Of a DNA stretch of 6,580 nucleotides, positions 1 through 5,721 are shown piece after piece. Below the pieces are notes generated by a model. It searched no databases. It had not been told where the DNA came from and saw nothing but the letters and a program-made list of their open reading frames with translations. The stretch comes from an uncultured Eubacteriales bacterium (GTDB lineage: Bacteria > Bacillota > Clostridia > Oscillospirales > CAG-272), in contig URSW01000097.1 of NCBI GenBank assembly GCA_900550625.1, positions 1 to 6,580 on the forward strand, in the 5' to 3' direction. A program made the translations under genes and the position numbers. Positions within the stretch are counted from its first letter, which is position 1. Each line of letters opens with the position of its first letter.

Positions 1-1
1 C

Positions 2-169
2 CAGGAATGCTCACTTGACGCGGGCGCGCTCAACGGAATCGTGGAAAAGCTTCTCTCGGACGAGGGCGAAAAAATGAGGGAAAGCATGGGCGAGAGGATC
101 CGCGCATTTGCCGTTCCCGATGCAAATAAGCTGATCTACAGGGATGTTCTCAGCCTTATCGGGAGATAA
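2..169 (+). CDS. murG: MurG C-terminal end (partial; UDP-GlcNAc:lipid I N-acetylglucosaminyltransferase)
   Basis: Only the last 55 residues are in the window; the frame is open from base 2 to the TAA at 167-169. MurG is the membrane-associated GT-B glycosyltransferase that adds GlcNAc to lipid I to make lipid II for peptidoglycan. The visible piece resembles the final helices of the family: an acidic segment (QECSLDAGALNGIVEKLL), a charged helix with EKMRES, then a PDAN motif followed by a hydrophobic tail ending at the expected distance after the PDA. The fragment alone is weak evidence. The call rests mainly on context, since ftsQ and ftsZ follow in the order typical of clostridial division clusters. 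No catalytic residues are visible. An unrelated gene with a similar helical tail cannot be fully excluded. Confidence 0.72.
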   Translation, partial: QECSLDAGALNGIVEKLLSDEGEKMRESMGERIRAFAVPDANKLIYRDVLSLIGR

Positions 170-181
170 TTCACTCCCGGT
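158..181 (+). other. Small hairpin spanning the murG stop codon
   Basis: CGGGAG (160-165) pairs with CTCCCG (174-179) around an 8-nt loop holding the TAA. The stem extends outward by one G-U and one A-U pair. No T-run follows, so it is not an intrinsic terminator. It could protect the mRNA end or slow ribosomes between murG and ftsQ, but it may be chance. Confidence 0.3.
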
Positions 182-209
182 GGGACAGGCATAATACCTT
201 ATTTCGGAA

Positions 210-216
210 GGGGGAG
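210..216 (+). promoter_or_regulatory. Ribosome binding site of ftsQ (supports GTG start)
   Basis: GGGGGAG lies 8 nt before the GTG at 225. It is the only purine-rich Shine-Dalgarno-like stretch near the 5' end of the frame, and it fixes the rare GTG start. Confidence 0.7.
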
Positions 217-224
217 AACGTCCC

Positions 225-1115
225 GTGAAACGGAAAAATAAAAAAGACGCCTCTCCCGGACTGTATGAGAGAATCTACGAGGAGCGACTCAGTCAGCGCG
301 TTGCCGACGCCGAGGATGAGGCGCGCCGCATGGAAGCGTATGAGCGGACCGTGCATAACAGGCAGAGCCGAAGGGCGATGCGCGCCTTCGCTGCATTCGT
401 TCTTATATTTGCGCTGTTTGCGGCGGCGGTATTTATTGCGTATAAGCTTCTGTTTGTTATAAGCGATATTTCCGTTGAAGGAAATACGACCTATACCGCA
501 GACGAGATAATCGCGGCGTCAGGCGTGAAAAGCGGGGACAACCTCTATTCCTTCAGCTCGCGTACCGCCGAGCTTCTGATGAAGAAAAAGTGCCCGTATG
601 TGAAATCTCTGAAGGTGGAACGCGCCATTCCGAACAGGATAAAGTTCACCGTGGAGGAAGAAAAGGCGGAATTTGCCGCGCAGATATACGGGAGATATTT
701 CATCCTTTCGGGCGAGCTTTGCGTGCTTGAGAAGGACGCACCGCCGGAGAAGGTCGAAAATCTGTGCATACTGAAATTGCCTGCGCTTGTTTCCGCCGTG
801 TGCGGAGAGACTGTTGAATTCCGTGATTCCTTTGCGTCGGATCAGGTCGCGGCAACTGCTTCGGCACTTCTTTCGTCGTCGCTTGCCGGAAGAATACGTT
901 CGGTCGACCTTGCGGATCTTTATTCTCTGAAAATGAACTGCGACGGAAAATATCTTCTCGATTTCGGAGGGTATTCCGATACGGCGCTGAAGCTGAAGGT
1001 CGCATCGAAGGTCCTCGAGGACGAGATGTTCAACGGGGAAAACAAGGCTAAAATCGACCTGAGCAATACCTCGAAAACCACGGTCACCGTGGATAACACG
1101 CTGAAGCTCGATTGA
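225..1115 (+). CDS. ftsQ: Cell division protein FtsQ/DivIB (POTRA-domain bitopic membrane protein)
   Basis: This 296-residue protein starts at GTG 225, chosen by the GGGGGAG at 210-216. It has a highly charged cytoplasmic N-terminus (about residues 1-52), one membrane span (about 53-75, AFAAFVLIFALFAAAVFIAY) and an extracytoplasmic POTRA domain (about 77-146). The POTRA domain starts with the typical ISVEGNTTYTADEIIAASGV and G-NLY segments and ends at IPNRIKFTVEE. The remainder (about 147-296) is the beta domain. FtsQ/DivIB links FtsL and DivIC/FtsB to the septal synthase complex at the division site. Architecture, length and position between murG and ftsZ all agree. The extracytoplasmic part has five cysteines (C123, C166, C181, C193, C239), which is unusual. 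In Firmicutes the same protein is usually called DivIB. Confidence 0.92.
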   Translation: MKRKNKKDASPGLYERIYEERLSQRVADAEDEARRMEAYERTVHNRQSRRAMRAFAAFVLIFALFAAAVFIAYKLLFVISDISVEGNTTYTADEIIAASGVKSGDNLYSFSSRTAELLMKKKCPYVKSLKVERAIPNRIKFTVEEEKAEFAAQIYGRYFILSGELCVLEKDAPPEKVENLCILKLPALVSAVCGETVEFRDSFASDQVAATASALLSSSLAGRIRSVDLADLYSLKMNCDGKYLLDFGGYSDTALKLKVASKVLEDEMFNGENKAKIDLSNTSKTTVTVDNTLKLD

Positions 1116-1157
1116 TTTTATACATTTGCAAAATATATTTATGCAAATGTATAAAAT
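1115..1157. repeat. Perfect 16-bp inverted repeat, AT-rich, upstream of ftsZ
   Basis: The arm at 1115-1130 (ATTTTATACATTTGCA) is the exact reverse complement of the arm at 1142-1157. They are separated by an 11-nt AT-only spacer whose first 10 bases are themselves palindromic. The repeat begins on the last base of the ftsQ stop codon. Neither strand has a clean T-run after the stem, so it is not a standard terminator. Its size and symmetry fit an operator for a dimeric regulator or an AT-rich RNA hairpin closing the ftsQ transcript. Confidence 0.8.
1126..1155 (+). promoter_or_regulatory. Candidate distal ftsZ promoter P1, inside the inverted repeat
   Basis: A -35-like TTGCAA (1126-1131) and a -10-like TATAAA (1150-1155) are spaced by 18 bp. 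Each element lies in one arm of the 16-bp inverted repeat, so a protein bound to the palindrome would cover the promoter. Because the region is AT-rich, a chance match is quite possible. Confidence 0.4.
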
Positions 1158-1179
1158 ACATGTCTGATGTCAAAAAAGG

Positions 1180-1227
1180 AAAAATACGACAAAAATCAGC
1201 CGAAACGGAAGAAAAATGCGAAAAAAA
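1180..1227. other. Helically phased A-tracts (predicted curved DNA)
   Basis: A-tracts at 1180-1184, 1191-1195, 1203-1205, 1212-1216 and 1221-1227 have centres spaced about 11, 11, 10 and 10 bp, the helical repeat of B-DNA. Such phasing is known to bend DNA. The block ends just upstream of the -35 of candidate promoter P2, where curved or UP-element-like DNA often boosts transcription. The phasing is seen directly; the role is inferred. Confidence 0.5.
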
Positions 1228-1240
1228 TCGCACTTTTTTT
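1212..1240 (+). terminator. Weak intrinsic terminator-like hairpin between ftsQ and ftsZ
   Basis: TGCG (1217-1220) pairs with CGCA (1229-1232) around an A-rich loop. An outer A5/T5 extension skips C1233, and a T7 run follows at 1234-1240. The GC core is only 4 bp, so termination would be partial at best. If active, it would limit read-through from murG-ftsQ (or P1) into ftsZ. It overlaps the phased A-tracts, which could explain the same bases. Confidence 0.33.
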
Positions 1241-1250
1241 GATAAAGCTA

Positions 1251-1279
1251 TTGCAAAACCTTTCAAATAAGTATATTAT
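1251..1279 (+). promoter_or_regulatory. Candidate proximal ftsZ promoter P2
   Basis: TTGCAA (1251-1256) and TATTAT (1274-1279) are separated by the optimal 17 bp and preceded by the phased A-tract block. Overlapping -10-like words (TATATT, TATAAA) occur up to 1287, so the exact start is uncertain. Initiation near 1286 would give a leader of about 125 nt before ftsZ that opens with a hairpin. Confidence 0.55.
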
Positions 1280-1286
1280 ATTATAA

Positions 1287-1310
1287 AAGGCAATTGCCGT
1301 TGGCAGCCTT
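1287..1310 (+). promoter_or_regulatory. Bulged hairpin at the predicted 5' end of the ftsZ leader
   Basis: AAGGC (1287-1291) pairs with GCCTT (1306-1310), and TGCC (1295-1298) pairs with GGCA (1302-1305), leaving a 3-nt loop and a 3-nt bulge (1292-1294). The stem starts where P2 transcripts would begin, as a 5'-stabilising hairpin would. The left part also forms the DNA palindrome GGCAATTGCC (1289-1298), so a protein-binding role is an alternative. Confidence 0.45.
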
Positions 1311-1397
1311 GCATAAAAACAGACAGATAAAAAAGCACGGAAGAATTGCATATCACTGTATGTGCCGCGTGCGGAAAATTAAAAATACGGAAAATTC

Positions 1398-1402
1398 GGA
1401 GG
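1398..1402 (+). promoter_or_regulatory. Ribosome binding site of ftsZ (decides the ATG at 1411)
   Basis: A perfect GGAGG stands 8 nt before ATG 1411. An in-frame TTG at 1294 would extend the protein by 39 residues, but it has no such site and lies inside the leader hairpin. Confidence 0.85.
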
Positions 1403-1410
1403 ACATAACG

Positions 1411-2595
1411 ATGCCATTTGAACTTGATGAGAATTTCGAAAGCGGCGTAAACATTAAAGTAATAGGAGTCGGCGGCGGCGGAAACAATGCCGTCAACCGT
1501 ATGATAACTTCCAACGTCCGCGGGGTCGATTTCATTGCGATCAATACGGACAAGCAGGTTCTTGTTCACTCCAATGCGACTCACAAGATCCCGATCGGCG
1601 AGAAAATAACGAAGGGACACGGAGCCGGAAGCAACCCCGAGATCGGCGGACGCGCGGCGGAGGAGAGCCTTGAGGAGATCAAGAATGCAATAAGCGGTGC
1701 CGATATGGTGTTCATCACCGCAGGAATGGGCGGCGGAACCGGAACGGGCGCGGCTCCCGTGGTTGCGCGTGTCGCAAGAGAGATGGGAATCCTCACGGTA
1801 GGTATCGTTACCAAGCCGTTCGCATTCGAAGGAAAGCGCAGAATGGATCAGGCGGAGCTCGGCATTTCCGCGCTCAGCGAATTTGTCGATTCTCTCGTCA
1901 TCATCCCGAACGAGAGACTGAAGCAGGTTTCCGAATCGAGAATAACCCTTCTCAATGCGTTTGAGATTTCCGATGATGTACTCCGTCACGGCGTACAGAG
2001 CATTTCCGAGCTTATCAACGTGCCCGGATTCGTAAACCTCGACTTCGCTGATGTTACCGCCGTCATGAAGGACGCGGGATACGCTCACATGGGTGTCGGC
2101 GAGGGAACAGGCAAGGACAAGGCGGAGATCGCGGCGAAGGCGGCGATTTCGAGCCCGCTCCTCGAGACCTCGATCTCCGGTGCAAACGGCATCCTCATAA
2201 ACATAACCGCATCTCCCGATATCGGACTTGAGGATATCGATCTTGCTTCGACCATGATAACCAACGAAGCTTCCGACGATGCGACCGTTATCTGGGGTGC
2301 GTCGTTCGATCCCGAGCTTGAGGACAAGATGAAGATCACGATCATTGCGACGGGATTTGCGAATGACAAGGAGAAGCTTCCGAAGATGGATGCGAAGGCA
2401 GCCGCTTCCGCCGCTCCCGCACAGGAGGAGAAGAAAGCCGAGGTCACTGCCGAGGAAAACGAATTCGCTCCGACCGAGGAGGAAAAGAACGGAGAGCTTC
2501 CCGAGGTTGAGCCTTCCGCGATTTCCGAAGATGATTTCAACGAGCTTATGGGAATGCTCAAAAAGCAGAAGAATTCCGGAAACGGCGGATTCTGA
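1411..2595 (+). CDS. ftsZ: Cell division protein FtsZ (tubulin-like GTPase)
   Basis: FtsZ polymerises in a GTP-dependent way into the cytoplasmic Z-ring that organises septum synthesis. This 394-residue protein has the full GTPase core: the first glycine loop (VIGVGGGGNNAVNRM, about 17-31), the tubulin signature GGGTGTG (107-113), the FAFEGKRR region (137-144), and the T7 loop NLDFAD (209-214), whose aspartates D211 and D214 complete the GTPase site of the next subunit. The C-terminal polymerisation domain runs to about 318. An acidic, Ala/Glu-rich linker (about 320-370) follows. The extreme C-terminus (SEDDFNELMGMLKKQKNSG plus NGGF) lacks the usual IPxFLR-type peptide that binds FtsA, SepF and other partners. 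The ATG at 1411 is supported by GGAGG and by family length. A strong terminator follows directly, so ftsZ is the last gene of its transcript. Confidence 0.98.
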   Translation: MPFELDENFESGVNIKVIGVGGGGNNAVNRMITSNVRGVDFIAINTDKQVLVHSNATHKIPIGEKITKGHGAGSNPEIGGRAAEESLEEIKNAISGADMVFITAGMGGGTGTGAAPVVARVAREMGILTVGIVTKPFAFEGKRRMDQAELGISALSEFVDSLVIIPNERLKQVSESRITLLNAFEISDDVLRHGVQSISELINVPGFVNLDFADVTAVMKDAGYAHMGVGEGTGKDKAEIAAKAAISSPLLETSISGANGILINITASPDIGLEDIDLASTMITNEASDDATVIWGASFDPELEDKMKITIIATGFANDKEKLPKMDAKAAASAAPAQEEKKAEVTAEENEFAPTEEEKNGELPEVEPSAISEDDFNELMGMLKKQKNSGNGGF

Positions 2596-2613
2596 TAAAT
2601 AATTTGAACTGCG

Positions 2614-2657
2614 CGGCGCCGCAGAACGAGGCTTTCGTTCTGCGGCGCTGTATTTTT
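2614..2657 (+). terminator. Strong intrinsic terminator after ftsZ
   Basis: A perfect 14-bp GC-rich stem (2616-2629 with 2635-2648) has a 5-nt loop and is extended at the base by a G-U and a C-G pair. A T-rich tract (TATTTTT, about 2651-2657) follows. It begins about 20 nt after the ftsZ stop codon and separates ftsZ from the glycyl radical enzyme gene. Confidence 0.9.
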
Positions 2658-2766
2658 ACTGCACGGATGAGGGGCTTTTTCGGGGATATCGTGCGCTGCG
2701 CGGTGAGACGGAATTTCTTCGTAAACGGCAGAATTTCGGCTTTTCGGATGCATGAGAAAATTTGCC

Positions 2767-2795
2767 TTGCTTTCTCTTTGCGGATTGATTATAAT
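2767..2795 (+). promoter_or_regulatory. Candidate promoter of the glycyl radical enzyme gene
   Basis: A consensus -10 TATAAT (2790-2795) is preceded at 17 bp by TTGCTT (2767-2772), which matches the first three bases of a sigma-A -35. Initiation near 2802 gives a leader of about 60 nt. The position between the ftsZ terminator and the GGAGG at 2848 makes independent transcription likely. I see no clear operator or riboswitch in the leader. Confidence 0.6.
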
Positions 2796-2847
2796 CTTGA
2801 TAGATGTGCTTTGGGCAGAGGTGCGCCGAAGCGTTTTTTCGAAATAC

Positions 2848-2852
2848 GGAGG
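2848..2852 (+). promoter_or_regulatory. Ribosome binding site of the glycyl radical enzyme (decides the ATG at 2862)
   Basis: GGAGG stands 9 nt before ATG 2862. The frame is open as far back as a TTG at 2604, but that start would put the ftsZ terminator and the TATAAT promoter inside the coding region, so it is rejected. Confidence 0.85.
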
Positions 2853-2861
2853 TATAACGAA

Positions 2862-5162
2862 ATGAAGACAATCAACCGTTCCGAACGTTCCGCAATGCTT
2901 TATACACAGATAAACGGGCGGATCTTCACGCAGGAAGAACGCGAGGGGACTTATACACCTTTCGATAAAGAATGCAAAACGCCGTTTCTTGACGCATTCG
3001 AAAAACATTCCGATACAGAGCCGTATGTCGTGTGCCTTGCACATGCAATAGTTGATTCGTGGCTCTGCACCGAACCAGTGATACATGACGGTGAGATAAT
3101 CGTCGGCGAACCGAGACCGAGACGGCTTTTCTGGGAGCACTTTGCATGGGGGATCGAGCCGCATGCCAACATATCCGAATACGAGGCAAACGGATATGAG
3201 TCCGTGGAAGATCTGAAGAAACGCATGGAGAAGCTCAGCGAAAAGATGTCTCCCATGAGATACAGCCATGTCAGAAACTGTGAAAGGGAATTTTTCGGCG
3301 AGGAAAACCTCGACAAGGTCGGTATGCTTTGGGGAGCAGGCGCGTATCAGGGACACACCGTGCCGAACTACCGCCGCCTCCTTTCGGACGGAATAGGCAA
3401 AACGCTTCGCTATGTGAAAGAGTGCGCGGCGCAGACGGACGACAAGGACAAAACGGACTTTTACCGTGCGCTTGAGATCATTCTCGAAGGCTTTTCTTCG
3501 TGGGTGAGAATATACGCGGATTACGCGGAGAAAGCGGCAGCGGCGGAGAAGGACAGCGTGCGCGCCGACGAGCTTTCGAAGATCGCCGCAAACTGCCGCG
3601 CCGTTGCCGAGGATGCGCCCGTGACGTTCTTCCAGGCTGCGCAGCTTATGTGGTTCTACTGCCTGTGGGATTGCGTGGACTGCGTCGGAAGACTTGATCA
3701 GTATATGTTCCCGTTTGTTCTCAGCTCCCGCCGCAGCGGCGACGTATTTGACGAGGACGATATAATCTTTGTCCTGATGTACAAGATGTGGGAATTCGGT
3801 GTTCACAACATCACGGTTTCCGGCTCGTCTCCCGACGGGAAGGATGAGACGAACGATCTTACATACAAGCTGCTTCAGGCGCTTTACCATATCCACAGCA
3901 CGCATCCGAGAATGTCGGTGCGCATACATAAGAAGACTCCGAAGGAGCTTTGGAAGCAGATCACGTCAATGTGGGCGTCCGGTATGTCCGATCCCACGGT
4001 CGTGTCGGATACGGTCGTGCCGCCCGCACTCATCGGATACGGCGTAACTCCGGAGGATGCATACGATTATACGATGCTCGGCTGTCAGGAGATCGAAATT
4101 CCCGGAAAGAGCAACTTCGGATGCGAGGACGGCAGCTTCAATATCGCCAAGGTTCTTGAGTACACGCTCAACAACGGAAAGTGCAGGAAAACCGGCGCGC
4201 AGATGTCGATTGAGACGGGATATCTCCACAATTTCAAGTCATTCGATGAGCTTTGGGATGCCTATACGAAACAGCTCAGCTATCTTGTGAAGCCTTATCT
4301 CGAGTTCTGCGGACGCGGTGTCGATATAAGAAACGGAAACTTCGCCAAGCTCGTAAAGAGCGCGTTTACCGACGACTGCATAAAGAAGGGACACAATCTC
4401 GACGACGGCGGCGCGGTCTATAACTTCGGCGTTATCGAGACGGTCGGAGCGGCAGCGGCGGCGGATTCGCTTACTGCGATAAAGAAACTCGTCTTTGAAG
4501 AAAAGAAGGTAGACGCGCGTGAGCTTGAAGCCGCGCTTGATGCGAATTTCGAAGGCTATGAAAATCTCCGCCGTATGCTCGCAGATGTTCCGAAATTCGG
4601 AAATAACGATGACGAGGTCGATGAAATGGCGTGCCGCGTCCTCGACTTTTTCTGGAGGGAGATACGCAAGTACAAATCCGGACGCGGGGACGTCTACATG
4701 GGCGCCTGCTCGATGCTTATGGGAGGTATCTTCTACGGATCGAACATGGCGGCGTGTGCGGACGGAACGTTCGCGGGTGCTCCGCTCGGCAATACGATCG
4801 GCGCACGCACCGGAAACGCAAAGAGCGGTCTTACCTCACACCTCGCCTCTGTTGCCAAGCTTCCGCTTGAGCTCGGCACGGGAGGAACGACCTGTAATAT
4901 TCAGGTCATGAGATCGCTTCTTCAGGGAAGTGAGGCGAGAGAGAAGGTTGCTTCTCTTCTGGCGGCGTTCCTTGAAAACGGCGGACAGATGGCGCAGGTC
5001 ACTACCGCAGAGCTTGAAGAGTTGAAAGCAGCGAAAGAATCCCCTGAGCTTTATCCCGACCTCCTCGTGCGCGTCGGCGGATACAGTGCGCCGTTCGTCG
5101 AGCTTCCCGATTTCGCGCAGGATGAGATAATACTCCGCTATTCCGAGGACGAAGCGCTCTGA
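2862..5162 (+). CDS. PFL-like glycyl radical enzyme, eliminase/dehydratase type, substrate unknown
   Basis: A 766-residue anaerobic radical enzyme. The PFL-like barrel fills roughly residues 1-620 and the glycine-radical domain about 640-766. The radical motif RVGGYSAPFVEL places the radical glycine at G740. The active-site loop MLGCQE places the thiyl cysteine at C408 with glutamate two residues on (E410). A true pyruvate formate-lyase has paired cysteines, whereas diol, choline and hydroxyproline lyases/dehydratases have GCxE, so this is probably not PFL. Other family segments are GEIIVGEPRPRR (78-89), QGHTVPNY (163-170, H165), RLDQYMFPF (277-285), and the GGAVYNFGVIETVG and SVAKLP regions. 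It has its own promoter and RBS and lies between two terminators. No radical-SAM activating enzyme is visible nearby. Odd points are a CX3CX2C stretch (C267, C271, C274) and DGT where DGR is common. The family is sure, the substrate unknown. Confidence 0.93.
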   Translation: MKTINRSERSAMLYTQINGRIFTQEEREGTYTPFDKECKTPFLDAFEKHSDTEPYVVCLAHAIVDSWLCTEPVIHDGEIIVGEPRPRRLFWEHFAWGIEPHANISEYEANGYESVEDLKKRMEKLSEKMSPMRYSHVRNCEREFFGEENLDKVGMLWGAGAYQGHTVPNYRRLLSDGIGKTLRYVKECAAQTDDKDKTDFYRALEIILEGFSSWVRIYADYAEKAAAAEKDSVRADELSKIAANCRAVAEDAPVTFFQAAQLMWFYCLWDCVDCVGRLDQYMFPFVLSSRRSGDVFDEDDIIFVLMYKMWEFGVHNITVSGSSPDGKDETNDLTYKLLQALYHIHSTHPRMSVRIHKKTPKELWKQITSMWASGMSDPTVVSDTVVPPALIGYGVTPEDAYDYTMLGCQEIEIPGKSNFGCEDGSFNIAKVLEYTLNNGKCRKTGAQMSIETGYLHNFKSFDELWDAYTKQLSYLVKPYLEFCGRGVDIRNGNFAKLVKSAFTDDCIKKGHNLDDGGAVYNFGVIETVGAAAAADSLTAIKKLVFEEKKVDARELEAALDANFEGYENLRRMLADVPKFGNNDDEVDEMACRVLDFFWREIRKYKSGRGDVYMGACSMLMGGIFYGSNMAACADGTFAGAPLGNTIGARTGNAKSGLTSHLASVAKLPLELGTGGTTCNIQVMRSLLQGSEAREKVASLLAAFLENGGQMAQVTTAELEELKAAKESPELYPDLLVRVGGYSAPFVELPDFAQDEIILRYSEDEAL

Positions 5163-5211
5163 CGCACCGAACGAAATGAGGCGCGGCAGCCTGCTTGCCG
5201 ATATTCTACGA

Positions 5212-5285
5212 AGTACCCGATCAAAATAAATCCTCCGTATGATTTTGTCATACGGAGGATTTTTTGCTTTACCGCAGTACCCGAT
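5212..5285. repeat. 10-bp direct repeats flanking the convergent terminator
   Basis: AGTACCCGAT occurs at 5212-5221 and again at 5276-5285, 64 bp apart, with the bidirectional terminator between them. They could mark a small duplication or a past insertion of the terminator segment, or be chance. Nothing else in the segment suggests a mobile element. Confidence 0.4.
5228..5265. terminator. Bidirectional intrinsic terminator between convergent genes
   Basis: A perfect 15-bp stem (5228-5242 with 5248-5262) has a 5-nt loop. On the plus strand it runs into a T-run (5260-5265); on the minus strand a T-rich tract (TTTATTTTG) follows. It lies about 65 bp after the glycyl radical enzyme stop and about 40 bp after the mrnC stop, so it can end both converging transcripts. 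Confidence 0.92.
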
Positions 5286-5302
5286 TCACCGTTCGGGTGC
5301 GA

Positions 5303-5677
5303 TTATTCTTTGAGATCACGGTACGCTTGGTCGAACAGCGCCCGCAGCCGCTCGTGCTCTCCTTTTAGCCAAAGGTAGCCGAATACGCACTCCATTCCGG
5401 TCGCGCGCCTGTATTCGGCGGCGCTTGCGCTTTTCGGAATCCCGGAGTGAACGCAGTTCCTGCCGCGGCGGAACACATCGCTTTCCTCTTCGGTGAACAT
5501 CGGGATTATGTTGTCGAGCGCCTTGCTTTGGGCTACCGCGGTCACAAAAGCGAGAGAACGCTTTGAAGATGCCTGCGGGGAAGGGGTGAGCACGAGACGC
5601 TCACGAACGAGAACTTCTATAACGCTGTCGCCGAGGTAAGCAAGCTCGGCTGACGGGATCAGATCGGGATTTTCCAC
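5303..5677 (-). CDS. mrnC: Mini-ribonuclease III (23S rRNA maturation)
   Basis: MrnC is a small dimeric RNase III catalytic domain without a dsRNA-binding domain; in Bacillus subtilis it matures both ends of 23S rRNA. From the GTG at 5677 the protein has 124 residues, close to family size. The hallmarks are present: AYLGDSVIE (13-21; catalytic D17 and E21), TEEESDVFRRGRN (62-74), PKS at 81, and YRRATGMECVFGYLWL (89-104) with metal-binding E96. An in-frame ATG at 5716 would add 13 residues but has no ribosome binding site. AAGGAG at 5691-5686, 8 nt from the GTG, favours the shorter form, which also matches the short N-terminus of known homologues. The gene lies 44 bp after the transglutaminase-like gene and is probably co-transcribed with it. 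In Bacillus it sits next to cysS, which is not seen here. Confidence 0.92.
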   Translation of the reverse strand: MENPDLIPSAELAYLGDSVIEVLVRERLVLTPSPQASSKRSLAFVTAVAQSKALDNIIPMFTEEESDVFRRGRNCVHSGIPKSASAAEYRRATGMECVFGYLWLKGEHERLRALFDQAYRDLKE

Positions 5678-5685
5678 TACTGATT

Positions 5686-5691
5686 CTCCTT
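5686..5691 (-). promoter_or_regulatory. Ribosome binding site of mrnC (supports GTG 5677)
   Basis: On the minus strand AAGGAG ends 8 nt before the GTG at 5677-5675, inside a longer purine run (AAGGAAGGAGAA, 5695-5684). It falls within the reading frame of the alternative ATG 5716 start, which has no such site of its own. Confidence 0.7.
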
Positions 5692-5721
5692 CCTTAAAAC
5701 TGTAGCTAGCTGTCATCGGGG

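Noticed and set aside
1294..1410. N-terminal extension of FtsZ from TTG 1294
   Set aside because: The 39 extra residues are not FtsZ-like, the TTG sits inside the leader hairpin, and ATG 1411 has a perfect GGAGG.
1116..1410. tRNA, small RNA gene or riboswitch between ftsQ and ftsZ
   Set aside because: No cloverleaf or recognisable aptamer core is visible; the region is explained by the inverted repeat, promoters and leader hairpin.
1276..2088. A 270-codon minus-strand open frame opposite ftsZ
   Set aside because: It lies wholly antisense to the conserved FtsZ GTPase core, has no ribosome binding site I can support and matches no recognisable domain.
2604..2861. N-terminal extension of the glycyl radical enzyme from TTG 2604
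   Set aside because: It would translate through the ftsZ terminator and the TATAAT promoter; ATG 2862 has GGAGG at 9 nt and gives the family's usual N-terminus.
2085..3929. A 614-codon open frame on the minus strand across the ftsZ end and the glycyl radical enzyme
   Set aside because: It is antisense to two well-supported genes, crosses the ftsZ terminator and the downstream promoter, is Ser/Arg-rich and patternless, and resembles no family. It arises from the codon bias of the genes opposite.
5678..5716. mrnC start at ATG 5716
   Set aside because: It has no Shine-Dalgarno; GTG 5677 has AAGGAG at 8 nt and gives the expected N-terminus. Translational coupling to the upstream gene could still permit the longer form.
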